NCBI GenBank assembly: GCA_031291335.1
Contig: JARLJF010000074.1
Coordinates: forward strand, 1-64,000
Length of the DNA stretch: 64,000 nt
Source: Pandoraea sp.
GTDB lineage: Bacteria; Pseudomonadota; Gammaproteobacteria; Burkholderiales; Burkholderiaceae
Reading direction: 5' to 3'
Part shown: piece after piece, positions 1 through 9,056 of the stretch
How the letters are laid out: every line of letters starts with the position of its first letter
Numbering within the stretch: the first letter of the stretch is position 1
Notes under the pieces: model-generated
Databases searched by the model: none
The model's input: the letters and a program-made list of their open reading frames with translations, nothing else
Told to the model about the DNA's origin: nothing
Program-made: the position numbers and the translations under genes

Positions 1-63
1 CCCACCGAGAGGGGAATGGATGGAGACCTTCCGGCCCCCGGGTCGATTCTGGAGAAGTTCGTC

Positions 64-1791
64 ATGGCCGCCGTGCCTACAGAAATTTCCGATCATCGCG
101 ATGCGCCCCCGCGTGCGCGACATCCCGATGTGCTGATGCGGCCCGAGCGTCTGGCCGCGTTGCAACCCAGCCGTTTGTCGATGACCCGCAGCTTCATGCG
201 TCAGGCGGTCGACGAGCGCTGGGACATCCAGCGCCTCGCGTTCGATATCGACGGGCAATCGCGTGGCACCGCGCATTACCGGATTGATGCGAACGGCATG
301 CCGCTCGACTTCGTGTTGAGTTCGTTCGCTTATCAGGAAGAAGGCCGCACCGGCCGCATCATCGGCCGCGCCTGGGACATGATGGGCGGCCTGCTCGATG
401 GCCCCGCCACCGACGCCCAGATCGCGCAGACCCGGGCCGAGTTGCCCAAGCTCTACGAGGGCCGCGCCACATCGAACACGCTCACTTGGGCACGCGCCAA
501 CCGAAGCTCGCGCGTTTTCGCCCATGCGGTCGATGCGCTGGCCGAGGGCCGCCAGCCCGACATCGAGACCGTGGCGCAGGTGTGCTACCTAATGCGCAAT
601 ACCGGCATCGACGGCAATGGCACGTTCGGCACCCGGTCGTACAAGGCGCTCGAGCGCCGTCACCCGTTGCGCAAGACGCTTGCGGCGCAAATGGCGTCGG
701 CGTACATGATGCGAGTCTTCGCGGTCGATCTGGTGAATCGCCTCGCGCATGCCCGCTCACCGAATGCGGCCGAACTGTCGCCTGAATATCAGCAGTTTCT
801 GGGCATTGGCAACGGTTCGGCGCTGGGACTCATCTTCTTCCTGCACAACCATCCCCATCTGATCAACCGCTGGCTCACGGCGCGCGAGCAGGCGATTGTG
901 GCGGCCAAGTCGCTCAAGGTGGATGCCGGTAGCCCGGCGGTATTGCATCTGCGCAACCTGCTCGATCGTGCGATCGCTTTCCGTCGCGAAGACCGCATGG
1001 AGTACGAGCACTTCGCACCGAGCGCGCTGGTGGCGAGCGAGTTGGCGAAGGCGCGCGAAGACGTCGATACTCTCTATCGCACCGGACTGGTTCGCGGTCG
1101 TCGCGTCACCTACGCGCTGAATGTGCTCGCCGACGCTCTCGAATCCGAGATCCATATCGAAGCGCACGAGACACTGCTCGCGCTGTATATCGAACTCGTG
1201 CCCGAACTGGCCGACCGTCTGGTTGCCGACGTGCTTGATGCCGAAGAAGAAATGCCGGTACAACCGGAAATGACGGCGGGCTATTTGCGCGACATCCTCC
1301 GTGCGGAATATGCGTGGGCGCTCGCGATGGACCTGACGACGGAAGCCTCGCGTCGCTACATCTGGTACAAGTCCGCCACCGCTGAGGAGCCGCGCCGTGG
1401 CCCGCGCGATGAAGTGGGTGACGCCCACCAATTGGGTCTCGACCTGCCGCGTTATGTGCAGCAGTTGGAAGCGGTGCTCGCCAGTGTGCCGCCGCAAACG
1501 CGCATGGCGCATGTGCTGCTGCGCCACCCGCATCTGCGCGCCATCGTGGCACGCATCCAGTCGCTGCGAGGGCTGCCGTATCACTCTCCGCAGATGAACA
1601 TCATGGGCGACGACTTCATCCCGATTCACATCGTGCGCCTGCTGAATGTTGCGATTCACGGCGTAGATCGTCCGCGCGATTACCTCGGCCGCAATCTGCG
1701 CGGCGTGCTGTTCCTCGGCGCACCCACGCCCGACACGCTTCGTGCCGGTGCCGATCACGACTGGTTCAGCCCTCTGGAGCCCAAGCAATGA
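64..1791 (+). CDS. Conserved protein of unknown function
   Basis: I do not recognise this 575-residue protein. It looks soluble and mostly helical, with no signal peptide, no clear membrane segment and no cofactor motif that I can see. The start at 64 is chosen because GGAGAAG lies six bases ahead of it; an in-frame ATG at 16 has a purine-rich GAGAGGGGA almost touching it and would add 16 residues. Its stop overlaps the start of the DUF3726 gene by four bases (ATGA), so the two are very probably translated together. The M19 dipeptidase-like and TPP-enzyme genes follow on the same strand, so the protein probably serves the same unknown pathway, perhaps as a partner of the DUF3726 protein. Confidence 0.8.
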   Translation: MAAVPTEISDHRDAPPRARHPDVLMRPERLAALQPSRLSMTRSFMRQAVDERWDIQRLAFDIDGQSRGTAHYRIDANGMPLDFVLSSFAYQEEGRTGRIIGRAWDMMGGLLDGPATDAQIAQTRAELPKLYEGRATSNTLTWARANRSSRVFAHAVDALAEGRQPDIETVAQVCYLMRNTGIDGNGTFGTRSYKALERRHPLRKTLAAQMASAYMMRVFAVDLVNRLAHARSPNAAELSPEYQQFLGIGNGSALGLIFFLHNHPHLINRWLTAREQAIVAAKSLKVDAGSPAVLHLRNLLDRAIAFRREDRMEYEHFAPSALVASELAKAREDVDTLYRTGLVRGRRVTYALNVLADALESEIHIEAHETLLALYIELVPELADRLVADVLDAEEEMPVQPEMTAGYLRDILRAEYAWALAMDLTTEASRRYIWYKSATAEEPRRGPRDEVGDAHQLGLDLPRYVQQLEAVLASVPPQTRMAHVLLRHPHLRAIVARIQSLRGLPYHSPQMNIMGDDFIPIHIVRLLNVAIHGVDRPRDYLGRNLRGVLFLGAPTPDTLRAGADHDWFSPLEPKQ

Positions 1792-2564
1792 GTTCGACCT
1801 GCACTACCATGGCGGGCACGCTGCAAATCAGCCTGCGCGAGGCGCGTCTGACCCTCGACCGCGCCCTGCTGGAGACCGGCATGCCGTACGGGTTCAATCA
1901 TGCCGTGCGCGAATGCGTGCTGATTTCCGAGGCACGTCGCAGCGCCGATCCGGCGCGTCCGATGGGCGGCTTTGCGCGCTACATGACCTTGCACGACGGC
2001 CTCAAACACGCCAAGCCCGACGCCCTGCAGATCGGCGCAGCGCAAGGCAGCACCCCGTTGCAGGTTGACTGCGCAGGGCAGCACGCGTGGGTCGTCGCGC
2101 AGATGTTGCTCGACTTGCTGCTCGCCGAGCACGCGGAGCGAGAGGCGACCACGCTCAACGCCATCGACGTCGCCGATCCGCACGAGCTTCAGGTGGCGAT
2201 ATGGCTGGCACAACGACACGGTGCGACGATCAGCGTCGCGTGCGGCGAGGCATGCAGCGCAACCGGCAACGTCACACTGACGCTGCACGGCCGCCGACTG
2301 CCACCGAAAGATGCCTCCGACGCGGCACTGCGCGACGTCATTCATCACGGACTGCCGGTGGACGCCACGCTGTGGTGGTCAATGTATCACCTCGCGCTCG
2401 GGGCGCTGGCCCCCGACAACATCGTCTCACGGCGTCATGCGGGCGCGAACATCGTCAACGAGAAGGGCCAGGTCATCGGCCGTCCCACGGATGACGACAC
2501 CGACTTCTCGTTGCTCACGCGTGTTGAGCGAAGCACCGAGGCTGCGGGCAAAACCACGGCCTGA
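1788..2564 (+). CDS. DUF3726 family protein
   Basis: A 258-residue protein that I assign to the uncharacterised DUF3726 family from its overall look, including an N-terminal segment SLREARLTLDRALLETGMPYG. It has no signal peptide, membrane segment or recognisable catalytic motif. Its start overlaps the stop of the upstream gene by four bases, which implies translational coupling. About 100 bases separate it from the M19 dipeptidase-like gene, and I see no terminator between them. The biochemical role is unknown. The neighbours suggest a support or regulatory role for an enzyme acting on a small amide or amino-acid-like substrate, but this is inference only. The family assignment is from memory. 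Confidence 0.75.
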   Translation: MSSTCTTMAGTLQISLREARLTLDRALLETGMPYGFNHAVRECVLISEARRSADPARPMGGFARYMTLHDGLKHAKPDALQIGAAQGSTPLQVDCAGQHAWVVAQMLLDLLLAEHAEREATTLNAIDVADPHELQVAIWLAQRHGATISVACGEACSATGNVTLTLHGRRLPPKDASDAALRDVIHHGLPVDATLWWSMYHLALGALAPDNIVSRRHAGANIVNEKGQVIGRPTDDDTDFSLLTRVERSTEAAGKTTA

Positions 2565-2667
2565 GTCGCCCGCAGACGACGACGGCAAAAGACAACGACA
2601 ACGACATCCGATTCAAAAGCGCGCTGGCGGCAAGGGGCTGACGGCGCGCTCCTCTGGAGCAAAGGCA

Positions 2668-3636
2668 ATGATTATCGACGGTCTGCAATGCGGTCACTTC
2701 ACGCGTGAAGTGTTCGAGAGCCTGAAGCGCGGCAATATTGGTTGCGTGACGAACACGCTCGGATTCTGGGAAGGCGCGGTCGCGTCGATGGACGCCATCG
2801 TGAAATGGCGCAACATGGCGATGGCGAACGCCGATGTCTTCGGCATCGCCACGACGGCCGCCGAAATCGAGGCGCTGATTGCCGCCGGCAAGGTCGCGGT
2901 GCTCATGGGTTTTCAGAACACCGACCATCTCGAAGGCCGTATCGGCTATGTCGAGCTGTTTGCCGACATGGGCGTGCGTGTCATGCAGCTCACGTACAAC
3001 AATCAGAACAGTCTCGGTGGCAGTTGCTACGAGGCGCACGATTCCGGCCTCGCCCGATTCGGCAAGGAAGTGATTCGCGAGATGAACCGCACGGGCGTGC
3101 TCATCGATGTCTCGCACGTGGGCAACCAGACCTCGCTCGAGGCCATTCGTCATTCCGAGAAGCCGGTGGCGATCACGCACGCGAATCCCGATTCGATATT
3201 CCCCCACAAGCGCAATAAGACGGACGACGTGCTGCATGCCTTGCGCGACAACGGCGGCGTGATCGGCTGCGCGGCGTATCGCAATATCGCGGGCGACTAC
3301 TTCTGCCTGACGGTGCGTAACTGGTGCGAACTGGTGGCCCGTACGGTGGATATCGCGGGCATCGACCATGTGGCGATCGGCACGGACCGCAGTCATAACA
3401 CGACACAGGTCGATCTCGACTGGATGCGGATGGGTCACTGGACCCGCGGCGTCGACTACGGTGCGGGATCTGCGGCCCGCCCGGGCAAGGCGGCACGTCC
3501 CGAGTGGTTCGAGGAAGTGCATCAATTGGGCGACGTTCATGGCGGCTTGCGCGAAGTCGGCTTCACGCCGGAAGAAGTCGACAAGATCACGCATGGCAAC
3601 TGGCTGCGCGTGTATCGGGAAGTCTTTGGCGCCTGA
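2668..3636 (+). CDS. M19 (renal dipeptidase-like) metallohydrolase, atypical
   Basis: A 322-residue protein of the membrane/renal dipeptidase family M19, a TIM-barrel zinc hydrolase fold. Recognisable blocks are DVSHVG (usually DLSHT), AITHANP (the SHSN histidine), HKRNKTDD (usually HPRNLTD), DNGGVIG and HVAIGTD. The N-terminal metal-binding HxD of classical members (DGHND) is replaced by DGLQCG, and the EGG block by GFQNTDHLEG. This matches a variant subclass that I recall beside dimethylglycine/sarcosine genes in Pseudomonas (PA5396-like). The start at 2668 follows CTGGAGCAAAGGCA. There is no signal peptide, so it should be cytosolic. The substrate is unlikely to be an ordinary dipeptide; a small C-N bond substrate is possible. 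Confidence 0.85.
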   Translation: MIIDGLQCGHFTREVFESLKRGNIGCVTNTLGFWEGAVASMDAIVKWRNMAMANADVFGIATTAAEIEALIAAGKVAVLMGFQNTDHLEGRIGYVELFADMGVRVMQLTYNNQNSLGGSCYEAHDSGLARFGKEVIREMNRTGVLIDVSHVGNQTSLEAIRHSEKPVAITHANPDSIFPHKRNKTDDVLHALRDNGGVIGCAAYRNIAGDYFCLTVRNWCELVARTVDIAGIDHVAIGTDRSHNTTQVDLDWMRMGHWTRGVDYGAGSAARPGKAARPEWFEEVHQLGDVHGGLREVGFTPEEVDKITHGNWLRVYREVFGA

Positions 3637-3814
3637 CGAAAGGCGCGCACCGGGCAACCGGCTGCGGCGCGGTGCTGGCGCGTGGTGTCGTGGGGACATC
3701 GCCCGGCCGGCCGCAGGTGGGTGCCTTTCCACCTCGTTGCGACGGTGATTCACTGTGGCAATGAGGTCGCGATAATGAAGCGATTGTGTGAATGGATGTG
3801 AGGAAAAGCGCGAG

Positions 3815-5377
3815 ATGAACGGTGCCGATGTCTTGTGCGACACGCTGTTGGCGGGCGATGTCGACGTGTGTTTCGCCAATCCCGGAACGTCGGAGATGCA
3901 TTTTGTCGCGGCGCTGGATCGCAAGCCTGCGATGCGTTGTGTACTCGGCTTGTTCGAGGGCGTGGTGACGGGGGCGGCGGACGGCTATGCGCGCATGGCC
4001 GACAAACCGGCCGCGACGCTAATGCACCTTGGCCCCGGCTTGGCAAACGGGCTGGCGAACCTGCACAACGCGCGCCGGGCGGGCACGCCGGTGGTCAATA
4101 TCGTGGGCGAGCACGCCACGTATCACCTGCCCTTCGATGCGCCGCTCACCAGCGATATTGAATCGCTCGCACGCCCCATGTCGGCATGGGTCGGACGCAT
4201 CGGACATAGCGACGACGTTGGCGAGCGTGCCGCCCAAGCGATTGCCGCCTCGCGCGCCAACGGCGGGAGCGTCGCCACCCTGATCCTGCCGGCGGATGCC
4301 GCATGGGGTGAGACGTCGCAGACCGCCCCCGGGGTGCCGCCCACGGCAGATGGCGGCATTCCGGACGACGCGGTATTGCGCGATGTCGCGTCGCGTCTAC
4401 GTAATGGTCTGCGCAATGGTCGGCGTACATTGCTGCTGCTTTCCGGACGCGCCTTGCGCGCCGATGCGCTGGTCGTCGCCGGGCGTATTGCGCAGGCGAC
4501 CGGCGCACGTTTGCTGGCGCAGCAATCGAATGCGCGGATCGAGCGCGGCGCGGGACGCGTGCCGATCGAGCGAGTGCTTTACAACATCGACGCGTGTACT
4601 GCGGATTTGGCGAACATCGAGCAGGTGGTGTTGATCGGTGCGAAGGCGCCGGTCGGTTTCTTCGCTTACCCGGGCAAGCCGAGCGACATGCTGCCGCCGG
4701 GATGCGACGTGGTGACATACACGACGCGCGGTCATGACGCGTTGGCGTCGCTGCGCGCCTTGGCCGAGGCGCTGGGCCTGAAGGCGGATGCGCCGGTAAC
4801 ACTGGCGGCGGCGGCAACACAGGAACGTCCCACGGGCGCACTGACACCGGCCGCCATTGCAGCGGTGGTCGGCCGTCACCTGCCCGAGGGCGCGATCGTG
4901 TGCGACGAGGCAATCACGTCGGGACACGCGTTCTTCAAGCTCACGATGGGCGCTGCGCCGCATGACTTCCTTGCCTTGACGGGCGGCGCGATCGGTGCCG
5001 GACAACCCATGGGCACGGGAGCTGCCGTGGCGTGTCCGGACCGCAAGGTGGTCTGTCTGCAGGCAGACGGCAGCGGCATGTTCACGCTTCAGGCGCTGTG
5101 GACACAGGCGCGCGAGCGATTGGACGTGGTGACGATCATCTTCGCGAATCGCGGCTACGCGATTCTTCACAATGAGCTGAAACAGGTGGGTGCGGGAGAG
5201 GCGGGACACAACGCGCGTCGCATGCTGGACCTCGTGGACCCGACACTGGACTGGGTAAAGCTCGCCGCCGGCATGGGCGTGGAAGCGACGTGTGTAGACA
5301 CGATCGAGCGCTTCAACGACGTCTTCGCCATGGCGATGCGCCGCCGCGGGCCGTTCTTGATCGAGGCACGAATTTAA
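3815..5377 (+). CDS. Thiamine pyrophosphate enzyme, acetolactate synthase/benzoylformate decarboxylase-like
   Basis: A 520-residue TPP-dependent enzyme of the POX/ALS/MdlC fold. The N-terminal PYR domain carries the activating glutamate in NPGTSEMHFV. A central domain follows. The C-terminal PP domain has the cofactor signature as ADGSG near residue 425 and the closing asparagine about 28 residues later in IIFANRGYAILHNEL. The start at 3815 is preceded by GAGGAAAAG; an ATG at 3788 is upstream but less well placed. No separate regulatory (ilvN-like) subunit is near, so biosynthetic acetolactate synthase is unlikely. A decarboxylase or carboligase for a catabolic 2-oxo acid is more probable. 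It is the last gene of the cluster and is followed by a strong terminator at 5440. Confidence 0.87.
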   Translation: MNGADVLCDTLLAGDVDVCFANPGTSEMHFVAALDRKPAMRCVLGLFEGVVTGAADGYARMADKPAATLMHLGPGLANGLANLHNARRAGTPVVNIVGEHATYHLPFDAPLTSDIESLARPMSAWVGRIGHSDDVGERAAQAIAASRANGGSVATLILPADAAWGETSQTAPGVPPTADGGIPDDAVLRDVASRLRNGLRNGRRTLLLLSGRALRADALVVAGRIAQATGARLLAQQSNARIERGAGRVPIERVLYNIDACTADLANIEQVVLIGAKAPVGFFAYPGKPSDMLPPGCDVVTYTTRGHDALASLRALAEALGLKADAPVTLAAAATQERPTGALTPAAIAAVVGRHLPEGAIVCDEAITSGHAFFKLTMGAAPHDFLALTGGAIGAGQPMGTGAAVACPDRKVVCLQADGSGMFTLQALWTQARERLDVVTIIFANRGYAILHNELKQVGAGEAGHNARRMLDLVDPTLDWVKLAAGMGVEATCVDTIERFNDVFAMAMRRRGPFLIEARI

Positions 5378-5439
5378 GTCTGACCGAACAATGACGGCGC
5401 GTCTCCGAACGTGCCATCCGAAGAGCACTGCAACCTTCC

Positions 5440-5466
5440 GAGCCGCCGCAAGCGGCTCTTTTTTTG
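5440..5466 (+). terminator. Rho-independent terminator after the TPP enzyme gene
   Basis: A perfect 7-bp stem, GAGCCGC / GCGGCTC with loop CGCAA, is followed by a run of seven T. It lies 60 bases after the TPP enzyme stop and closes the first operon. Confidence 0.9.
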
Positions 5467-5642
5467 ATCGCTTGGGAAGGCTCTTGAATACGTGGTTGAG
5501 GCGTGGAAATCAAGCGTGATAAGCCCTTGATTTATTGGGTTACCACGTCGAATCAGGGGCGATATAGCGACACGTGCTGCGCATTCGGGAGTCTCGGCGG
5601 ATATCGTCGTGCAAGTGCTTCGCATTGGAGAGATTCCCGATC

Positions 5643-5966
5643 ATGCAAACAACCTTATGGCTTTCCTACGATCTCGGCGTTCGGGCCGATTACACATCGC
5701 TTTATCAATGGCTGGACGACATGGATGCCGTCGAGTGCGGCAACAACCTCGCCTGTCTGAAACTTGAAATCACTGGCGAAAACACGATCCCTGAGTATGT
5801 GAAGTGTGAGTTGGAGGCCCATATGGCCTTCGGCAAGGGCGACCGCCTTTACCTCGTCTGGAGAAACGCTCAAGGCGTCAGCCAGGGTCGCTTTATCATC
5901 GGCAAACGCAAAGCACGACCGTGGCAGGGATTTGGAAAGGCCAGTTCAGATGAGGATGATGTGTGA
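5643..5966 (+). CDS. Small Cas2/VapD-like protein, putative partner of the PIN protein
   Basis: A 107-residue protein. It begins with a short beta strand and a conserved-looking SYDLGVRADY, then a helix (LYQWLDDMDAVECGNNLACL), then a segment with KGDRLYLVW and IIGKRKARPW. The N-terminal strand-D-L pattern and the later GDRLYLV strand recall the small ferredoxin-like fold of Cas2/VapD RNases; that comparison is mine and is tentative. The start at 5643 has GGAGAG upstream. Its stop overlaps the start of the PIN-domain gene by one base (TGATG), the arrangement expected of a toxin-antitoxin-like pair. The surrounding DNA is visibly less GC-rich than its neighbours, which suggests acquisition. An antitoxin role is inferred only from the pairing. 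Confidence 0.7.
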   Translation: MQTTLWLSYDLGVRADYTSLYQWLDDMDAVECGNNLACLKLEITGENTIPEYVKCELEAHMAFGKGDRLYLVWRNAQGVSQGRFIIGKRKARPWQGFGKASSDEDDV

Positions 5967-6388
5967 TGCAAAGAAGAATCCTCGTCGATACCGGCTACTG
6001 GATTGCCCTACTGAACGAAAGGGACAAACACCACGCCGCGGCTCAGGCAATGGAAAGCAATCTCACGCTGGGCCACCTTTTCGTACCGTGGCCAACGCTG
6101 TATGAATGCGTCAACACCAGAATTTCCCGCCGCAGGGATGCCGTAGCACGCTTCAGACAATTCATGCACCGGCCCAATACGGAATTTGTGGACGACGCCC
6201 CTTACCGCCATGATTCGCTCGACTGCGTTTTGGACGCTCCTTATCGTCGCCTGAGCCTGTCGGATCACGTCATCAGATCGATGCTTGAGGACGTAGACCT
6301 GTCGTTCGACGCTTTTATCGGTTTCAATGTCGACGATTTTTATGACGTCTGCGCGGCCCGAGGTGTGGAAATGCTGGACGGTAACTAA
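5966..6388 (+). CDS. PIN-domain protein, putative toxin RNase
   Basis: A 140-residue protein with the PIN nuclease layout. The first acidic residue is Asp8 in ILVDTGYWIALLNE, Glu47 lies in PTLYECVN, Asp100 in LSLSDHVI, and a C-terminal acidic cluster spans Asp115-Asp124 in DAFIGFNVDDF. PIN proteins are magnesium-dependent RNases, and many are VapC-type toxins. The start at 5966 overlaps the stop of the upstream gene by one base; a GTG one codon upstream is the alternative. The partner is not an obvious DNA-binding antitoxin, so this is not a textbook VapBC pair. The gene converges on the porin terminator. Its base composition differs from the neighbouring operons. Confidence 0.78.
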   Translation: MQRRILVDTGYWIALLNERDKHHAAAQAMESNLTLGHLFVPWPTLYECVNTRISRRRDAVARFRQFMHRPNTEFVDDAPYRHDSLDCVLDAPYRRLSLSDHVIRSMLEDVDLSFDAFIGFNVDDFYDVCAARGVEMLDGN

Positions 6389-6432
6389 GCGCCCTACACA
6401 CAGCCCCCGTCCATCGAAACCCGCGCGGCAAA

Positions 6433-6458
6433 CAAAAACGCGCGCCCGAAGGCGCGCG
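6433..6458 (-). terminator. Rho-independent terminator of the porin gene
   Basis: Read on the minus strand, CGCGCGCC TTCG GGCGCGCG is followed by TTTTTG. The perfect 8-bp GC stem with a TTCG tetraloop sits 30 bases after the porin stop. Confidence 0.9.
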
Positions 6459-6488
6459 TGAGGCGTTGCGGGTCAGAGCGCCGCCCCA

Positions 6489-7583
6489 TCAGAACGTGTG
6501 CCGAACCCCGAACTGCACACCAGTGGTGCTGTCCCCGGCATCCGGCCGGTTGAGCAGCGTGCCGCTGGGCGCTTGCGCAGCGCCCAGCGCATAACGCAGC
6601 CCCTTCGAGTTCGTGATGTACGCCGCCGACGCGTACAACGTGGTGCGTTTGGACAGCAAGTGCAGATACATCATGCCGAAGTGATTCGCGTGTCCCTTGC
6701 CCGGAAACGTTGCGACATCGCTGTTCGCCGCATCCGCCTTCACGTCGATATACGTGTAGCCCAGGCTCAGTTGATCCGCCGGCGTAATGAACCACGCCGC
6801 GCTCACGGAATACAGATCCTTGTTGATCGTGTCGTCCGATTGCTTGTTCTTGAAGTACCCGAGATACAGACGGAACGGCTGGATATCGTAGCTCCCGCCG
6901 ATCGCATACTGACGGTCCACCACACCCTTGTAGGTATTGGGCGCACTCACCAGCGGACGCGCCTCCACATACCCCGCCAGGAAATACGCGCCGTTGCCGC
7001 GATACTCGACAGCAACCTGCGACGACGTGCCGTTCGCCTTGTTCTGCGCATCGTTGCCCAGCGAATGATGCAGCTCCGCGCGCCAACCGGCCACACGCGG
7101 CGATGCGATCATGATGTCGTTGGAATTGCGGAAGTTGTAACCCGATTCCGTGCCCAGCCCCGCGCCGTACGTGCCGCCGTAGAACGCCGCAATATTCCCC
7201 AGAAACATGAAGAAGATGCTGTTCTGCTGGCCGATGCGGAATTCGCCGTAATTCTCATGGCTCATCCCCACCCACGCCTGACGGTTGAACATGCCCCCCG
7301 CCACCGACCCGGTGCCGTTGTTCATATTGAAGCCGTTCTCCAACTGGAAGTTGGCCTTCACGCCGCCGCCCAGCCCTTCCGACCCGCGCATGCCCCAGCG
7401 CGAGACCTGCAAGCCGCCGCTATCGACGCCATACGCCGAACGCCCGCTGCTGAAAATCCCCGTGACATAGGTGTCAATCACGCCATAGAGCTGAATATTC
7501 GTTTGCGCCCGTACCCCGGAGGCAAACGCTGCCGCCCCGGCCGCGAGACAAATCGCCGCTGTGCGGGCTCCCGTCGTTTTCAT
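6489..7583 (-). CDS. Outer membrane porin (Gram-negative general porin family)
   Basis: A 364-residue trimeric-porin-type protein that forms a diffusion channel in the outer membrane. The signal peptide is about residues 1-26 (hydrophobic core then VRA|QTNIQLYG). Mature strands start with the typical QLYGVIDTYV and include SRWGMRGSEGLGGG and FNRQAWVGM. The chain ends with a terminal phenylalanine in FGVRHTF, the assembly signal for the Bam machinery. The start at 7583 has AAGGAG eight bases upstream; the longer frame to 7652 would put residues ahead of the signal peptide. It is monocistronic with its own terminator. Substrate preference cannot be read from sequence; the neighbouring ABC importer is transcribed in the same direction but separated by about 300 bases. 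Confidence 0.93.
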   Translation of the reverse strand: MKTTGARTAAICLAAGAAAFASGVRAQTNIQLYGVIDTYVTGIFSSGRSAYGVDSGGLQVSRWGMRGSEGLGGGVKANFQLENGFNMNNGTGSVAGGMFNRQAWVGMSHENYGEFRIGQQNSIFFMFLGNIAAFYGGTYGAGLGTESGYNFRNSNDIMIASPRVAGWRAELHHSLGNDAQNKANGTSSQVAVEYRGNGAYFLAGYVEARPLVSAPNTYKGVVDRQYAIGGSYDIQPFRLYLGYFKNKQSDDTINKDLYSVSAAWFITPADQLSLGYTYIDVKADAANSDVATFPGKGHANHFGMMYLHLLSKRTTLYASAAYITNSKGLRYALGAAQAPSGTLLNRPDAGDSTTGVQFGVRHTF

Positions 7584-7879
7584 GGTCCTGCTCCTTGCAT
7601 AGGTGTGCTCTGGTAACTCGCTTACGCGAGGCTTGCTCTCAGGGCACAACAACCGGGCGGGCTTGTCTTTTGTTTTGCGTCTCGTCTACTCGCGGCCCTC
7701 ATGCGTGCGTTGACCACATCGCATGCACCACCGGCACCGGAACGAGCGCTGCCCTCCGCTTTTGCACAGGCAAAAGCGTTTCCACCGCCCCTCGTTTCGG
7801 GGGCGTTCTCTCCAACGTTTCACGACTCAGGAACGAAACCCGGACGAGGCCGCAAGTCCCCGTCCGGTCGGGATCAGGC

Positions 7880-9022
7880 TCAGTCGCCCAGTACGTGCGT
7901 ATGCACCGGATCCCAATGAATCGGATGACGACTGCCGACCGTCACCCCCTGCATATCGATGTTCGGCACCTTCACGCGCAGCGGCAGACCCGCGCTCTCA
8001 CCGATCACCAACGCGCTATCTCCGTAGTGAATGACGTTCTTCACTTCCAGATGCGCATCCTTCACGCCCGCGGAGCAGGCCGTCCCGCCGCCGGACCCGA
8101 GGCGAATCCACTCGGGTCGCAACAGCAACGCGACCGTCGCTCCCGCCGAGCGCTCGGACACCGCAGCGCGCACGCGTCCCAGCGCCGGCGACGCATACTC
8201 GCCCTTCGCACCGTCCACAACGCTCACATCGATGAAATTGCTCTCCCCGATGAACTCGCCCACGAACCGGGTGCACGGCGCCCCGTACAGATCCAACGGC
8301 GCAGCGAACTGCTCGACCCGCCCCGCGTTGAACACGGCAATCCGGTCGGACATGGTCATCGCCTCGCCCTGATCGTGCGTGACGAACACCGTGGTCATGC
8401 CCAGTTCCGTATGCAATCGCTTGATCTCGATCTGCATCTGTACGCGCAGGTTCTTGTCGAGCGCCGAGAGCGGCTCGTCGAGTAACAACACGTCCGGCTC
8501 GAACACCAGTGCACGGGCCAGCGCCACACGCTGCTGCTGTCCCCCCGAGAGCTGCGACGGCATACGCTGCCCGTGCTGCCCCAAGCCGACGATCTCCAGC
8601 GCGCGCTGCGCACGCTTGATCTGATCGGTCGAGTTGACCTTGCGCATGCGCAGCGGAAACGCCACGTTCTGCACGGCAGTCATGTGCGGAAACAACGCAT
8701 AACTCTGGAACACCAGGCCGATATTGCGTTGATGCACCGGAATCTGCACCAGCGAGCGTCCGTTCACACGAATATCGCCGGCCGTCGGTGACTCGAAGCC
8801 GGCAATCATCGACAGCGTGGTCGTTTTGCCCGAACCACTCGGCCCGAGGAACGTGATGAACTCACCTCGGCGAATCTCGAGGTTGACGTCGTCCACCACG
8901 CGATGAACGCCGTCGTATGACTTGCACAACTGGCTGACATGCAGATAGGCATCGCTCAGCGCGGGAGACGCCGCACTGGTCGTGGCCATGACACCGGCGG
9001 AATGCATCGACTTCATAAACAT
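7880..9022 (-). CDS. ABC transporter ATP-binding protein, PotA/spermidine-putrescine type
   Basis: A 380-residue ATPase of a polyamine-type importer. Walker A is GPSGSGKTT, the signature is LSGGQQQR, Walker B runs VLLLDEPLSALD, and the switch histidine is in VFVTHDQGEAM. A C-terminal TOBE-type regulatory domain follows. The start at 9022 is preferred because AGAGG lies seven bases upstream; an upstream ATG at 9064 would overlap the permease gene. It is the last gene of the operon, which is ordered binding protein, permease, permease, ATPase. The hydrolysis it drives powers uptake of a small cationic or acidic amine; the exact substrate is not visible. A long weak inverted repeat at 7840-7867 lies just downstream but has no T run. 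Confidence 0.92.
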   Translation of the reverse strand: MFMKSMHSAGVMATTSAASPALSDAYLHVSQLCKSYDGVHRVVDDVNLEIRRGEFITFLGPSGSGKTTTLSMIAGFESPTAGDIRVNGRSLVQIPVHQRNIGLVFQSYALFPHMTAVQNVAFPLRMRKVNSTDQIKRAQRALEIVGLGQHGQRMPSQLSGGQQQRVALARALVFEPDVLLLDEPLSALDKNLRVQMQIEIKRLHTELGMTTVFVTHDQGEAMTMSDRIAVFNAGRVEQFAAPLDLYGAPCTRFVGEFIGESNFIDVSVVDGAKGEYASPALGRVRAAVSERSAGATVALLLRPEWIRLGSGGGTACSAGVKDAHLEVKNVIHYGDSALVIGESAGLPLRVKVPNIDMQGVTVGSRHPIHWDPVHTHVLGD

Positions 9023-9056
9023 GGAAACCTCTGTGACATAGAGCGGGACGGCGTCG

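Noticed and set aside
2515-3924. 469-codon minus-strand frame across the dipeptidase-like gene
   Set aside because: Shadow of the plus-strand M19 gene; no motif and no start signal.
7840-7867. Inverted repeat CCGGACG / CGTCCGG as terminator of the polyamine-type importer operon
   Set aside because: The loop is 14 bases and there is no T run, so it is too weak to call.
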